A stretch of 64,000 nucleotides of DNA, taken from Sulfuritalea sp. GTDB lineage: Bacteria; Pseudomonadota; Gammaproteobacteria; Burkholderiales; Rhodocyclaceae. Every line of letters begins with the position of its first letter. Positions within the stretch are counted from its first letter, which is position 1. The position numbers and the translations under genes were made by a program. The stretch is taken from contig JADJVS010000014.1 in NCBI GenBank assembly GCA_016710465.1, forward strand, positions 1,426,001 to 1,490,000, given 5' to 3'. The notes below the pieces were generated by a model. The model was not told where the DNA came from. It made no database searches and saw nothing but the letters and a program-made list of their open reading frames with translations. Positions 8,792 through 17,363 of the stretch are shown in pieces.

Positions 8792-10333
8792 TCACGGGAG
8801 GGTGGGCCGGTTTGCCGCGCGGCGCCGGGGCGCGAAAGCCGGGCCGGGGAGCCGGGTCCGGGCGAGCCGGGGCAGGGCGTCGGCGATTTCCGCCAGCAGT
8901 CGCGCGTGGCGCGTGCCATGCCAGCCGCCGATCAGGGCCACGGCTTCGCGCAGGCCAGGGTCGCTGCCGGCGCATTTCGACAGCAGCACGCCGGCATTGG
9001 CCAGGTCATTGAGCCGGCCGAGGGTGTCCTGGGCGGTGGCGAGCCGCGCCTGCAGGCGACGCAAGGGCGGGTCGGCGGCGAGGGCGGCGAAGAACTCCAG
9101 TGCATAGCGCAGGCGCTTGATGCCGATGCGCAGCGCATGCAGCGTCGACGGATCGGCGATGCGGGCCGCGGCGGCCAGGCGGCGCAGGCGGCGACACAGG
9201 TGGCGCAGGCGCACGATGGCGAATTCCTCCAGCGTGGCGCTGGTCAGCGTCGGCGGCGCGAGCGGGTGCAGGGCCTCGACGGCGCCCAGCAGCATGCGGC
9301 CGTAGGCGGGCGCGGCGAGCACCGCCAGCACGCCGGCGCGCACGCCGTAGCGCAGATTGGTGATCTCGCCGGCCAGGGCCGACAGGCGCGGTTCCTCGGG
9401 CAGGGCGGTTTGCACGGGGTCGACAATGTCCCCCAGCAGCACGTCGAGGTCGCGTACCTGGCCGAGTTGCGTGGCCAGCGTGGTCATCGGCTCGCGCAGT
9501 TGCTCGCGCAGCGGTCCGGGCAACGCGGGGCCGAACAGGCGCAGCGCAGCCCGCAGTCGGCGCGCGGCGACGCGCATCTGGTGGATGTACTCGACATTGT
9601 CGGCGTGCTGCGCACCGTGGTGGTTCCGTTGCAGGTGCTCCAGGCAGGAAAGCGCGATGTGGCGAAAGGCATCGAAGGGGCTCATCCGCGGCAACAGCAT
9701 GACGGCAGAGGCCTTTACCGGCGTCGGGGACATGCCGCCGTGCAACCGATAGCCGCGCTCGGCCTTGGAGAGCACCGCCGGCGTCAGCGCCACGCGGTCC
9801 GCCAATTGGGCGGCGATACGGAACAGGGCCTGTACCGGCGCACCATCCAGTTCCAGTTCGACTTCCGAGATGGCCTCGCGCTTGCCGTCGGCGATCACCC
9901 AGCCGCGATCCAGGGTGAGCAGCACGGCGCCGGTCTCCGCCGGCAGCGTCCAGGTGATGCGCCGAAACCGCGTTTCGCAGACGGGCAGGATGCGCGCCAG
10001 CAATCGGGGGCGCCGCAGCCACTCGCGCAGCTCGGCCGGTTCGATGGCCGAAAAATCAAAGTGGCCGGCATAGGGCTGTTCCCACTCCGGGCGACTGGAA
10101 AGCCCGGCCGCCGCGCTGCCGGCCAGCTTCACCGTCTGCAGCCAGAGCGTGCCCTTGCGGCGCAGTCGCAGGGCGATGCCACGTCGGCGCAGCGCCAGAC
10201 TGGCGGTGTCGTAGTAGATGTTGTCGAGCATTGCGACATGGCGCTCGCTCGCCTGCCGCAGCAGCGGGTGGCGCATGAAGCGGGCCTGGTGGGCCTCGTC
10301 CAGCGCCAGCTTGAGTTCGACTTCTTCGGCCAA
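8792..10333 (-). CDS. CYTH and CHAD domain protein
   Basis: The N-terminal CYTH (triphosphate tunnel) domain is shown by the EVELKLALDE motif at the start and by strands with Arg/Lys clusters (RRGIALRLRRKG). The C-terminal CHAD domain, from about residue 215, has conserved histidine-rich helices (YIHQMRVAARRLRAALRLF, TLHALRIGIKRLRYALEFF). Such proteins bind or hydrolyse inorganic triphosphate and polyphosphate granules. I place the start at TTG 10333, preceded by GGAGG with 8-base spacing. An upstream ATG at 10393 would translate a repeat-like palindrome (PAAGRGRGEG) and is unlikely. Mature length is about 513 residues. Confidence 0.85.
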   Translation of the reverse strand: MAEEVELKLALDEAHQARFMRHPLLRQASERHVAMLDNIYYDTASLALRRRGIALRLRRKGTLWLQTVKLAGSAAAGLSSRPEWEQPYAGHFDFSAIEPAELREWLRRPRLLARILPVCETRFRRITWTLPAETGAVLLTLDRGWVIADGKREAISEVELELDGAPVQALFRIAAQLADRVALTPAVLSKAERGYRLHGGMSPTPVKASAVMLLPRMSPFDAFRHIALSCLEHLQRNHHGAQHADNVEYIHQMRVAARRLRAALRLFGPALPGPLREQLREPMTTLATQLGQVRDLDVLLGDIVDPVQTALPEEPRLSALAGEITNLRYGVRAGVLAVLAAPAYGRMLLGAVEALHPLAPPTLTSATLEEFAIVRLRHLCRRLRRLAAAARIADPSTLHALRIGIKRLRYALEFFAALAADPPLRRLQARLATAQDTLGRLNDLANAGVLLSKCAGSDPGLREAVALIGGWHGTRHARLLAEIADALPRLARTRLPGPAFAPRRRAANRPTLP

Positions 10334-10351
10334 TGGACTACCCTCCCCCCG

Positions 10352-10372
10352 CCCCCTGCCCGCGGCAGGGGG
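10352..10372. repeat. extragenic palindrome of REP type
   Basis: A perfect inverted repeat: CCCCCTGCC (10352-10360), 3-base loop, GGCAGGGGG (10364-10372). It sits between the exporter permease gene and the CYTH-CHAD start, among C-tracts. Translated it gives PAAGRGRGEG-like peptides, typical of dispersed extragenic repeats that are miscalled as coding. Confidence 0.6.
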
Positions 10373-10447
10373 TGACGTTGGTTCGCCGGCCATGCCTGCT
10401 CCATGTATTGGACTGCGCCGTCCTTGGGACGGCCCGGCGAACGGCGC

Positions 10448-11680
10448 TCATTCGTAGCGCAGGGCTTCGATCGGCAGCAGGCGCGAGGCCTTGCGCGCCG
10501 GGTAGTAGCCGAAGAAAACGCCGACTGCGCCGGCGAAGCCGGCGGCCAGCACGATGGAGGCGCCGGACAATTCGGTGCGCCAGCCGGCCAGTTCGGCCAC
10601 CGCCATGGCGCCGCCGACGCCGAGCAGGATGCCGATGGCGCCGCCGATCAGCGACAGCGTCACGGCCTCGACCAGAAACTGCGTGAGGATGTCGCGCGCG
10701 CGCGCGCCGACCGCCATGCGCAGGCCGATCTCTCGCGTGCGTTCGGTGACGGAGACCAGCATGATGTTCATGATGCCGATGCCGCCGACCAGCAGGGACA
10801 CCGAAGCCACGGCGGCGAGCAGCAGCGACATCACGCGCGACGAGGCTTCCTGCGCCTGCAGAATCTCGGACAGGTTGCGGACGAAGAAGTCGTCATCCTG
10901 TCCGGCTTGCAGGCGATGCCGCTGGCGCAGCAGCTCGCGCATGCGCTGGTCGGCGGCGCCCATGTCCACGCCATCGCGGACCTTGACCATGATCGAGGAA
11001 ACACTGCGCGACTTCGCCATCGCCGCGCCCAGCACGCGCTTCCTGGCGGTGCTGATCGGCATCAGCAGGATGTCGTCCTGATCCTGGCCGGTCATGCTCT
11101 GGCCCTTGCGGTCGAGCACGCCGACGATGGTCAGCGGCACCTTGCGCACCCGGATGACCTGATCGATGGGGCTGGCATCGCCGAACAGGTTCTTGGCCAC
11201 GGTCTGTCCGATCAGGGCGACCTTGCCGGCGCCGTTCATTTCCGTCGGTTCGAAGCCGCGGCCTTCGACGATGGCCCATTCGCGCACTTCGAGGTAGTCG
11301 GGCGTGATGCCGTAGAACACCGTCGACCAGTTGGTATTGCCGAACACCACCTGGCCGTTGCCGCGCAGGGTGGGCGCGGCGGCGTGGATTTCCTCGATCT
11401 CGCGGCCGATGGCATAGGCATCGTCCTCGAAGATGGTCGGCTGGGAGCCGATGCCGCCGCGCGCGCCGCCCGAGGTCATCGAGCCCGAGAGCACCATGAT
11501 GATGTTGGAGCCGAGGCTGCGGATCTGTTCCTCGACGCGTGCCTGGGCGCCGCCGCCCACCGCGATCATGACGATCACGGCGGCGACGCCGATGATGATG
11601 CCGAGCATGGTCAATGCCGAGCGCATCATGTTGACGCGCAGGGCGAGCAGGGCGATGCGCAGGGTGGCGGCGAAATTCAT
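10448..11680 (-). CDS. macB: ABC transporter permease, MacB/FtsX type
   Basis: A 410-residue inner-membrane permease with the MacB topology. One N-terminal transmembrane helix (SALTMLGIIIGVAAVIVMIAV) precedes a large periplasmic domain (about residues 45-285), and three C-terminal helices carry SVSLLVGGIGIMNIMLVSVT, REIGLRMAVGA and a final helix before PARKASRLLPIEALRYE. Unlike E. coli MacB, the ATPase is a separate gene, which overlaps it by 4 bases (11677-11680). With the adaptor it would drive periplasmic export of peptides, antibiotics or siderophores through a TolC-like channel not encoded here. Confidence 0.9.
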   Translation of the reverse strand: MNFAATLRIALLALRVNMMRSALTMLGIIIGVAAVIVMIAVGGGAQARVEEQIRSLGSNIIMVLSGSMTSGGARGGIGSQPTIFEDDAYAIGREIEEIHAAAPTLRGNGQVVFGNTNWSTVFYGITPDYLEVREWAIVEGRGFEPTEMNGAGKVALIGQTVAKNLFGDASPIDQVIRVRKVPLTIVGVLDRKGQSMTGQDQDDILLMPISTARKRVLGAAMAKSRSVSSIMVKVRDGVDMGAADQRMRELLRQRHRLQAGQDDDFFVRNLSEILQAQEASSRVMSLLLAAVASVSLLVGGIGIMNIMLVSVTERTREIGLRMAVGARARDILTQFLVEAVTLSLIGGAIGILLGVGGAMAVAELAGWRTELSGASIVLAAGFAGAVGVFFGYYPARKASRLLPIEALRYE

Positions 11681-12393
11681 TGCAGCATTGCGACCGCATC
11701 CGCCGGGGTATTGGCGTGGTCCTGCACCACGCGGCCGTCGCGAAAGTTGATGATGCGTCCGGCGAAAGCGGCGACGTCGTGTTCGTGGGTCACCAGGACG
11801 ATGGTGATGCCCTCGCGGTTGAGCTGTTGCAGCAGGGCCATGATCTCGATGCTGGTGCGCGAATCCAGCGCGCCGGTAGGTTCGTCGGCGAGCACCAGTT
11901 GCGGGTCGTTGACCAGGGCGCGGGCGATCGCCACGCGCTGCTGCTGGCCGCCGGAAAGCTGCGCCGGGTGGTGGTCCATGCGATCCGCCAGGCCGACCTG
12001 GACCAGCCGCCCCTCGGCGCGCTGCACGCGCTCGCCATTGGGGAGGTGGCCGTAAAGCAGGGGCAGGCCGACGTTGTCCAGCGCCGAGGTGCGCGCGAGC
12101 AGGTTGAAGTGCTGGAAGACGAAGCCCAGCTTGCGGTTGCGCAAATGGGCCAGTTCGTCTCCGGATAGCCGCGAGACTTCCTGGCCATCCAGCCAGTAAT
12201 CGCCGCCGCTGGGGTGGTCGAGACAGCCGAGCAGATTCATGAAGGTGGACTTGCCCGAGCCCGACGGCCCCATCACGGCAACGAACTCGCCGGCCTTGAT
12301 CGCCAGGCTGACGCCTTGCAGCGCCGGCACCACATTGTTGCCCATGCGGTACTCCTTGGCGAGCTGCTCGACGCGGATCAGCGCCTCGGCCAT
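11677..12393 (-). CDS. ABC transporter ATP-binding protein (MacB/LolD-like)
   Basis: A 238-residue nucleotide-binding subunit. Walker A GPSGSGKST is near residue 42, the signature LSGGQQQRVAIARAL near 143, Walker B LVLADEPTGALD near 163 and the switch His in VLVTHEHDVA near 200. Its sequence places it in the MacB/LolD/FtsE group of ATPases, which power FtsX-type permeases. It overlaps the permease gene by ATGA and lies 10 bases downstream of the adaptor gene, so the three are one operon. The substrate is not known. Confidence 0.92.
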   Translation of the reverse strand: MAEALIRVEQLAKEYRMGNNVVPALQGVSLAIKAGEFVAVMGPSGSGKSTFMNLLGCLDHPSGGDYWLDGQEVSRLSGDELAHLRNRKLGFVFQHFNLLARTSALDNVGLPLLYGHLPNGERVQRAEGRLVQVGLADRMDHHPAQLSGGQQQRVAIARALVNDPQLVLADEPTGALDSRTSIEIMALLQQLNREGITIVLVTHEHDVAAFAGRIINFRDGRVVQDHANTPADAVAMLQ

Positions 12394-12403
12394 GGGGTGT
12401 TGC

Positions 12404-13948
12404 TCAGAACAGGCGCGGCCCCGGCATGCCGCCGGACTTGGCCGCCGGCGCCGCCGACTGCATGCCGACGATGACCTCGCCGCCTTCCTTGACTTCGCCG
12501 GAGAGAATCTCGGTCATGCTGCCGTCGGTGAGGCCTAGGCGGACGCTGACGGATTTGGGGGCGCCGTCGTCGCCGAGTATCCAGACGCGTCCGCTGCCAC
12601 CACCACCGGCGCTGGCGGCCTGGCCCTCGGCGGCGATTTCTTCATAGCGCGCCTTCTGTTCCGGCGTCAGGAGGACCGAAACCTGCGCGCGGATTTCGGC
12701 GCGGTTTCGTTCGAAGGCCTTGGCGCGTTCGGTCTCGGGAAGCTCGCGGGCGGCACGGAACCTGTCGCGCATGCCGTCGAAAATCGCATTGACCTTGGCC
12801 TGCTGGTCGGCATCGAGCTTGAGCTCGGCGACCAAGCGGTCGCGCGCGGCAGTCAGCCCTGCGCCACCCGCGGCCTGGCCGCCGGCCGCGCCAGGAGTCG
12901 GCGCTGGCGCCACGGCGGCCGCGGACTTCTTTTCGTCGGCGGTGCCCGGCGGACGGAAGCGCAATGCCGCGTTTGGCAGCTTCAGCGCCTTATCTTTCCG
13001 GGCCGTGACGATGCGCACGTTGGCCGTCATGCCCGGCAACAGCTTGAGGTCCGGATTGCTGGCGGAGACGACGACGGTGTAGGTGACGACGTTGGAGACC
13101 ACGGTGGCCGCCTTGCGCACCTGCTTGACCTCGCCGCTGAAGGTACGCCCGGCAAAGGCGTCGACCGTGAAGCTGGCCTGTTGCCCGGTCTGGATGCGGC
13201 CGACATCGGCTTCGTCGATCGAGGTCTCGACCTGCATGTCGGTGAGATTGCGCGCGATGACGAATAGCTCGGGCGCCTGCAGGCTGGCGGCGACGGTCTG
13301 CCCCGGTTCGATGCTGCGCTTGACCACGACGCCATCTACCGGCGCCTTGATCGCCGTGCGCTCCAGGTCGATGCGCGCCTGCGAGAGCTGGGCTTGACGC
13401 TGGCGCACCTGGGCCTCGCCATTTTTTGCCTGGGATTCGGCGACCTGGAGTCCGGCGCGGCCCGCTTCGTAAACGCTGTGCGCCTTGTCGCGCTCGGCGG
13501 AGGAAATGAAATTCTTCTCCACCAGCAGTTTCTTGCGTTCGAAATCGCGCTGGAATTCGGCGAGGTTGGCCTTGGCGCGCAGCACTTCCGCCTGCTGCAC
13601 GCCGACCGCGGCGCGTGTCGCTTCGAGGTCGGCCTCGGCCTGGCGCACGCGGTACTGGAAGGTTTCCGGGTCGATGCGGGCGATCAACTGGTTTTCCTTC
13701 ACCGGCGAGTTGAAGTCGACCAGGATCTCCTTGATCTGGCCGGAGACCTGCGAGCCGACCTGGACCGAGACCACCGGGTTCAGCGTGCCGGTGGCCGACA
13801 CCACGGCGACGAGCGGGCCGGATTCGGCTTTCGCCAGTTTGTACCTGGGGGCATCGCCGCCATTGCCGTTGGCGCGCCAGACGGCGTAGCCGCCGCCGAG
13901 GACAACGAGGGCCAGCGCGGCCAGGCCCAGGCGCGAGGAGGTTTTCAT
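12404..13948 (-). CDS. macA: MacA-like periplasmic adaptor with an inserted Spy-like domain
   Basis: A 514-residue membrane-fusion protein. It has an N-terminal anchor (LGLAALALVVLGGGYAVW), a lipoyl half-motif (LVAVVSATGTLNPVVSVQVG), a coiled-coil hairpin (about residues 95-200), the second lipoyl half (IKAPVDGVVVKRSIEPGQTV) and a beta-barrel to about 335. After a Pro/Ala/Gly linker, residues 365-441 form a charged helical segment with LKLDADQQAKV and VLLTPEQKARYEEI, matching the LTxxQ repeats of Spy/CpxP chaperones. The membrane-proximal strand region follows. Typical MacA is about 370-400 residues, so the extra domain accounts for the length. ATG 13948 (MKTSS) is chosen because the anchor starts there. 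Confidence 0.88.
   Translation of the reverse strand: MKTSSRLGLAALALVVLGGGYAVWRANGNGGDAPRYKLAKAESGPLVAVVSATGTLNPVVSVQVGSQVSGQIKEILVDFNSPVKENQLIARIDPETFQYRVRQAEADLEATRAAVGVQQAEVLRAKANLAEFQRDFERKKLLVEKNFISSAERDKAHSVYEAGRAGLQVAESQAKNGEAQVRQRQAQLSQARIDLERTAIKAPVDGVVVKRSIEPGQTVAASLQAPELFVIARNLTDMQVETSIDEADVGRIQTGQQASFTVDAFAGRTFSGEVKQVRKAATVVSNVVTYTVVVSASNPDLKLLPGMTANVRIVTARKDKALKLPNAALRFRPPGTADEKKSAAAVAPAPTPGAAGGQAAGGAGLTAARDRLVAELKLDADQQAKVNAIFDGMRDRFRAARELPETERAKAFERNRAEIRAQVSVLLTPEQKARYEEIAAEGQAASAGGGGSGRVWILGDDGAPKSVSVRLGLTDGSMTEILSGEVKEGGEVIVGMQSAAPAAKSGGMPGPRLF
12896..12920 (+). repeat. dispersed 25-base repeat, copy 2 (short form)
   Basis: Identical core, then CC, then ACGGCGGCC. It lies antisense to the MacA adaptor gene, in the Pro/Ala linker before the Spy-like domain, encoding VAPAPTP. 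Confidence 0.7.
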
Positions 13949-14005
13949 GCCGGCGATTCTAGACGATCCATTCGCGGCCACCCCGGCCAGGCTTGTAACG
14001 CCGTG

Positions 14006-15724
14006 TTACGCGATCCCCGCGTTGCCCTTCATGCCGATGAGCTTGGGCTGGTTGAGCTTGCGCGGCGCGATGGTCTTCTTGTCGCGCAGGTAGCGCGCCA
14101 CCACGTCCCACACCGGCTCGCCCTTGGCGCCTTCGGCCACCGGCGCCCAACCGGCAACCTTGTAGGTCTTGGCGGCTTCGATCGATTTGCCTTTGAGGCG
14201 CATATCCTGGATGCGGCTGCCGATCTTCGCGTTCGGGTCGCAGGTGTATTCGAGGCCGCCGACGCGCACCATGTCGCCGCCTTGCTGGTAATACGGATCG
14301 GGATTGAACAGATTGTCGCCGACGTCTTCGAGAATGGTCTTGATCTGCTCGCCGCTCATCTCGGTCAGTGTCGCCTGCGGGTAGGTGATCGCGGTCTGGT
14401 CCATCAGGTGCTCAAAGGTGATGGCCTGGCCGGGCAGGATGGTGGTGCCCCAGCGGAAGCCGGGCGAAAAGCCGATGTCCGCGCCCTGCACCTCCATGAT
14501 GGCGTCGAGGATCAACTGGTCCCAGGAGCCGTTGAAATTGCCGCGACGGTAGAGCAGGCCCTCAGAAACGGCGAGCTTCTCCTCCAGCTTGGCTTTGTAC
14601 GGCGCGCGGACCTTGTCGATCAGCGCATTCATTTCGCCGTCAGCCGGCAGCAGCTTGGAGAACACCGGCAGCAGCTTGTAGCGGAAATCCGAGATGCGGC
14701 CGCCCTTGACGTCGAAATCGAGCACGCCGAGGAACTTGCCGTTGGAGCCGGCATTGGTTACCAGGGTCTTGCCGTTGGCATTGGCGACTACCACTGGCTG
14801 CGGGATGCCGTCATGCGTGTGGCCGCCGAGGATGGCGTCGATGCCGGTGACGCGCGATGCCATCTTGAGGTCGACGTCCATGCCGTTGTGCGAGAGCAGG
14901 ACAACGACCTGGGCACCCTTGGCGCGCGCCTCGTCGACCGTCTTCTGCATGTTGTCGTCCTGGATGCCAAAGGTCCATTCCGGGATCATCCAGCGCGGGT
15001 TGGCGATCGGCGTGTAGGGGAAGGCCTGGCCGACCACCGCCACCTTGACGCCGTTCATTTCGCGCATCGCGTAGGGCTCGAAAACCTTGTCGCCGAAGTC
15101 CGCGGTTTTCACGTTCTGGGCGAGGAATTCGGTGCGGCCTTTCAGGTCTTTCTCGACGATTTCGAGCACGCGCTTGTCGCCGAGAGTGAATTCCCAGTGT
15201 GCCGACATCATGTCCACGCCCAGCAGCTTGCAGGCATCGACCATGTCCTGACCCTTGCTCCACAAGGCGGTGGCCGAGCCTTGCCAGGTGTCGCCGCCGT
15301 CGAGCAGCAGCGCGTTGGGGCGCCCGGTGCGCAGGCGCTTGACCAGGGTCGCCAGATGCGCGAAGCCGCCGACCTTGCCGTAGGTCTGTGCCGCTTTTTC
15401 GAAGTTCAGGTAGGTGAAGGCATGGGCTTCGATGCTGCCCGGCTTGATGCCAAAGGCCTTGAGCAGATGTTCGCCGATCAGGTGCGGGGCCTTGCCGGTG
15501 GCGCCGCCGATGCCGAGGTTCACGCTGGGCTCGCGGAAATACAGCGGCAGTAACTGGGCGTGGCAATCGGTGAAGTGCATCAGGTGCACGTTGCCGAAAC
15601 GCGGCAAATCGTAGAACGCCTCGCCCTTGCCGGCAGCCCAGGCCAGGCGCGAGTCAAGGGCGAAGCCGGCGGCCGAGGCGGCGGCAAGGATCTGCAGGAA
15701 TTCGCGGCGGTTCATCGAAGACAT
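14006..15724 (-). CDS. soxB: thiosulfohydrolase SoxB
   Basis: A 572-residue periplasmic enzyme that releases sulfate from the SoxY-bound cysteine S-thiosulfonate. The N-terminus MNRREFLQILAAASAAGFAL is a twin-arginine signal. The calcineurin/5'-nucleotidase metal motifs are visible: FTDCHAQLLPLYF near residue 52, LLDGGDTWQGSATALW near 140, LSHNGMDVDLK near 275 and ILGGHTHDGIPQP near 298. The last two give the remaining metal ligands and the catalytic His. Length matches the family (about 560-580). It is separated from soxX by 120 bases holding a terminator-like hairpin, so it may be expressed partly on its own. Confidence 0.95.
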   Translation of the reverse strand: MSSMNRREFLQILAAASAAGFALDSRLAWAAGKGEAFYDLPRFGNVHLMHFTDCHAQLLPLYFREPSVNLGIGGATGKAPHLIGEHLLKAFGIKPGSIEAHAFTYLNFEKAAQTYGKVGGFAHLATLVKRLRTGRPNALLLDGGDTWQGSATALWSKGQDMVDACKLLGVDMMSAHWEFTLGDKRVLEIVEKDLKGRTEFLAQNVKTADFGDKVFEPYAMREMNGVKVAVVGQAFPYTPIANPRWMIPEWTFGIQDDNMQKTVDEARAKGAQVVVLLSHNGMDVDLKMASRVTGIDAILGGHTHDGIPQPVVVANANGKTLVTNAGSNGKFLGVLDFDVKGGRISDFRYKLLPVFSKLLPADGEMNALIDKVRAPYKAKLEEKLAVSEGLLYRRGNFNGSWDQLILDAIMEVQGADIGFSPGFRWGTTILPGQAITFEHLMDQTAITYPQATLTEMSGEQIKTILEDVGDNLFNPDPYYQQGGDMVRVGGLEYTCDPNAKIGSRIQDMRLKGKSIEAAKTYKVAGWAPVAEGAKGEPVWDVVARYLRDKKTIAPRKLNQPKLIGMKGNAGIA

Positions 15725-15796
15725 GGGGGCTCCAGGGAAATCGCAGTTTCATTTCAGGCAAGCGCCTGCTCTATCGGCGTCAAGCACAGCGGCTGA

Positions 15797-15832
15797 AACC
15801 AAAACGGGCCTGGCGGATCTGCCAGGCCCGTT
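15797..15832 (-). terminator. terminator/attenuator hairpin between soxX and soxB
   Basis: An inverted repeat with a 12-bp stem: 15803-15814 pairs with 15821-15832 (ACGGGCCTGGC against GCCAGGCCCGT), 6-base loop. On the minus strand it is followed by CCCGTTTTGGTTTC. It lies 13 bases past the soxX stop, the position of an intrinsic terminator. It could reduce read-through from soxYZAX into soxB. Confidence 0.7.
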
Positions 15833-15844
15833 GCGTGGCGGGAC

Positions 15845-16471
15845 TTACTTGTTGACTGGCGAGGCCGGGTCGAGCAGCAGCGCGACCAGATGCTTGATCT
15901 GCTGCTCGTTCAAGGCGCCGGCATGGCCGAAACGCGGCATTTCCGAGCAGACGTTGAACGCCTTGGAGTTGTAGATTTTCGAGTACACGTACTCCTGCAT
16001 CCCCGCCGAGTCGCCGCGTGTCTTGCCGTAGCCCAACAGGCTGGGCCCGACGGTGCCGTATGAGCTTTCGTTGGGCCCGATCTGGTGACAGTTGTAGCAG
16101 TTGCCGCCGGCCGGATTTGTGGCCTTGTCCGACCAGGTGAAGCCGCGCCCACTCTGCGCGATCTTCTCGCCTTGCTTCCAGTCACCCATGAACTTGCCGT
16201 CCGCGGGCCGCTTGATGGTCGCGTACTGGGCCTCCGAAAGTTTCTTGGCGATGGCCTCGGGCGGGTTGTTGCCGTGGGCATTGCAGGCCTGCTGCAACTC
16301 GTCGGCGGTGAGCCGTTCGTAATTGGCCTGGCCCTTGGTCTGGAAATCGCGTTTGAAGGTCTCCATTGCCAGTTGGCGATACTCGGCTTCGCTACGGCTC
16401 GGGCCGCCGGCACAGCCGGCGAGGAGGGCGATGGTGGCGGTGACGCCGGAAATCATGGCTAGTGTTTTCAT
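15845..16471 (-). CDS. soxX: c-type cytochrome SoxX
   Basis: A 208-residue monohaem cytochrome, partner of SoxA in the SoxAX complex that starts thiosulfate oxidation by joining it to SoxY. The single CxxCH haem site is NCYNCHQIG (residues 125-129), and EMPRFG near 178 offers the distal Met. The signal peptide ends ATIALLAGC, a lipobox, so it may be a lipoprotein. ATG 16471 is chosen because it follows AAGGAGACATCG, a strong ribosome site; an upstream start would add unrelated residues. The soxA stop lies 10 bases upstream of this start (soxA ends at 16482). Confidence 0.92.
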   Translation of the reverse strand: MKTLAMISGVTATIALLAGCAGGPSRSEAEYRQLAMETFKRDFQTKGQANYERLTADELQQACNAHGNNPPEAIAKKLSEAQYATIKRPADGKFMGDWKQGEKIAQSGRGFTWSDKATNPAGGNCYNCHQIGPNESSYGTVGPSLLGYGKTRGDSAGMQEYVYSKIYNSKAFNVCSEMPRFGHAGALNEQQIKHLVALLLDPASPVNK

Positions 16472-16481
16472 CGATGTCTCC

Positions 16482-17297
16482 TTAGCGCTTGATGCCGGGG
16501 CCTTTGTACATCTGGCCGTTGGCATTGCCGGTCATGTAGGCGATCAGGTTGGTGACCGCCTGCGAGGCGTACTTGGGTTCGGGGAAGCGCTGCTGGCGGA
16601 AGCAGTCGTTCATGCGCCATTGCGAGGTCAGCATCACGCCGCCGGTCATGCGGTAGCCGGGCCAGCCTTGCACGCCGCGCAAGCCGCCTTCGGGCGTGGA
16701 CAGGTTGGGCAGGTTCTGCATGCGGATGCGCTTGCCGTCCGCGCCATGGCAGGTATTGCAGGAAAAGTCGTAGGGTCCGGCGCGGTAGGCCGCCATCGCC
16801 TTGCCGGTTTCAAAGGCGTCGCGCACCTTTGGATCGTGCAGCGGCATGTCGAACTTCGTATTGCGCGAGCCTGTCGCGACGTAGGTCACAAGATTGGTGA
16901 TGTCCGGAGCCTTGTTGTCATTGGCGCCGTGGAAGGGCTTCTTGGCGATGTCCTCGAACTTGATGCCCTGCTTCTCGACCATGCACCAGACAATGCGCCG
17001 TTCGCCATCCATTACCGCGTCAGCGTCGGCGAAGTACCGTGGCATTTTTGTCCAGGCGCCCTCGACCTTGCCGATGCCCTGGCCAAGATCACAAGTATCC
17101 GCGAGGGAAACGTTTTTCGGTCCGCGTTTTGCCTTCCACAATTCCTCACCTTTGATCTCGAACAACTCGGCGGGATTGCTTTCCTCCATCTCGGCACGGA
17201 ACTTCTCGAACTCCGCGTTGGCATCCTTGGTTTGGGCGGATGCCGATCCGGTCCATGCGACGGCAACGGCCGCCAGAAGCACGATACGCTTTTTCAT
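16482..17297 (-). CDS. soxA: sulfur oxidation c-type cytochrome SoxA
   Basis: A 271-residue periplasmic protein with a signal peptide ending in GSASA. One CxxCH haem site is present (FSCNTCHG, Cys180/Cys183/His184). The conserved RMNDC motif holds Cys232, the persulfidated active-site ligand. In place of the N-terminal haem of dihaem SoxA it has two isolated cysteines (Cys69 and Cys105), so it is the monohaem type in which these probably form a disulfide. It catalyses the first, oxidative step with SoxX. It lies between soxZ and soxX on the same strand. Confidence 0.94.
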   Translation of the reverse strand: MKKRIVLLAAVAVAWTGSASAQTKDANAEFEKFRAEMEESNPAELFEIKGEELWKAKRGPKNVSLADTCDLGQGIGKVEGAWTKMPRYFADADAVMDGERRIVWCMVEKQGIKFEDIAKKPFHGANDNKAPDITNLVTYVATGSRNTKFDMPLHDPKVRDAFETGKAMAAYRAGPYDFSCNTCHGADGKRIRMQNLPNLSTPEGGLRGVQGWPGYRMTGGVMLTSQWRMNDCFRQQRFPEPKYASQAVTNLIAYMTGNANGQMYKGPGIKR

Positions 17298-17363
17298 TTT
17301 CTCTCCTACAGGGTGCTTGCCGCCGGTCTTGGTGCCGGCTGCGGCGAAATGGTTGCTACGGCG

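Noticed and set aside
13394..15553. A 719-codon plus-strand frame across the macA-soxB boundary.
   Set aside because: It is antisense to SoxB and the adaptor, both strongly supported, and has no protein motif.
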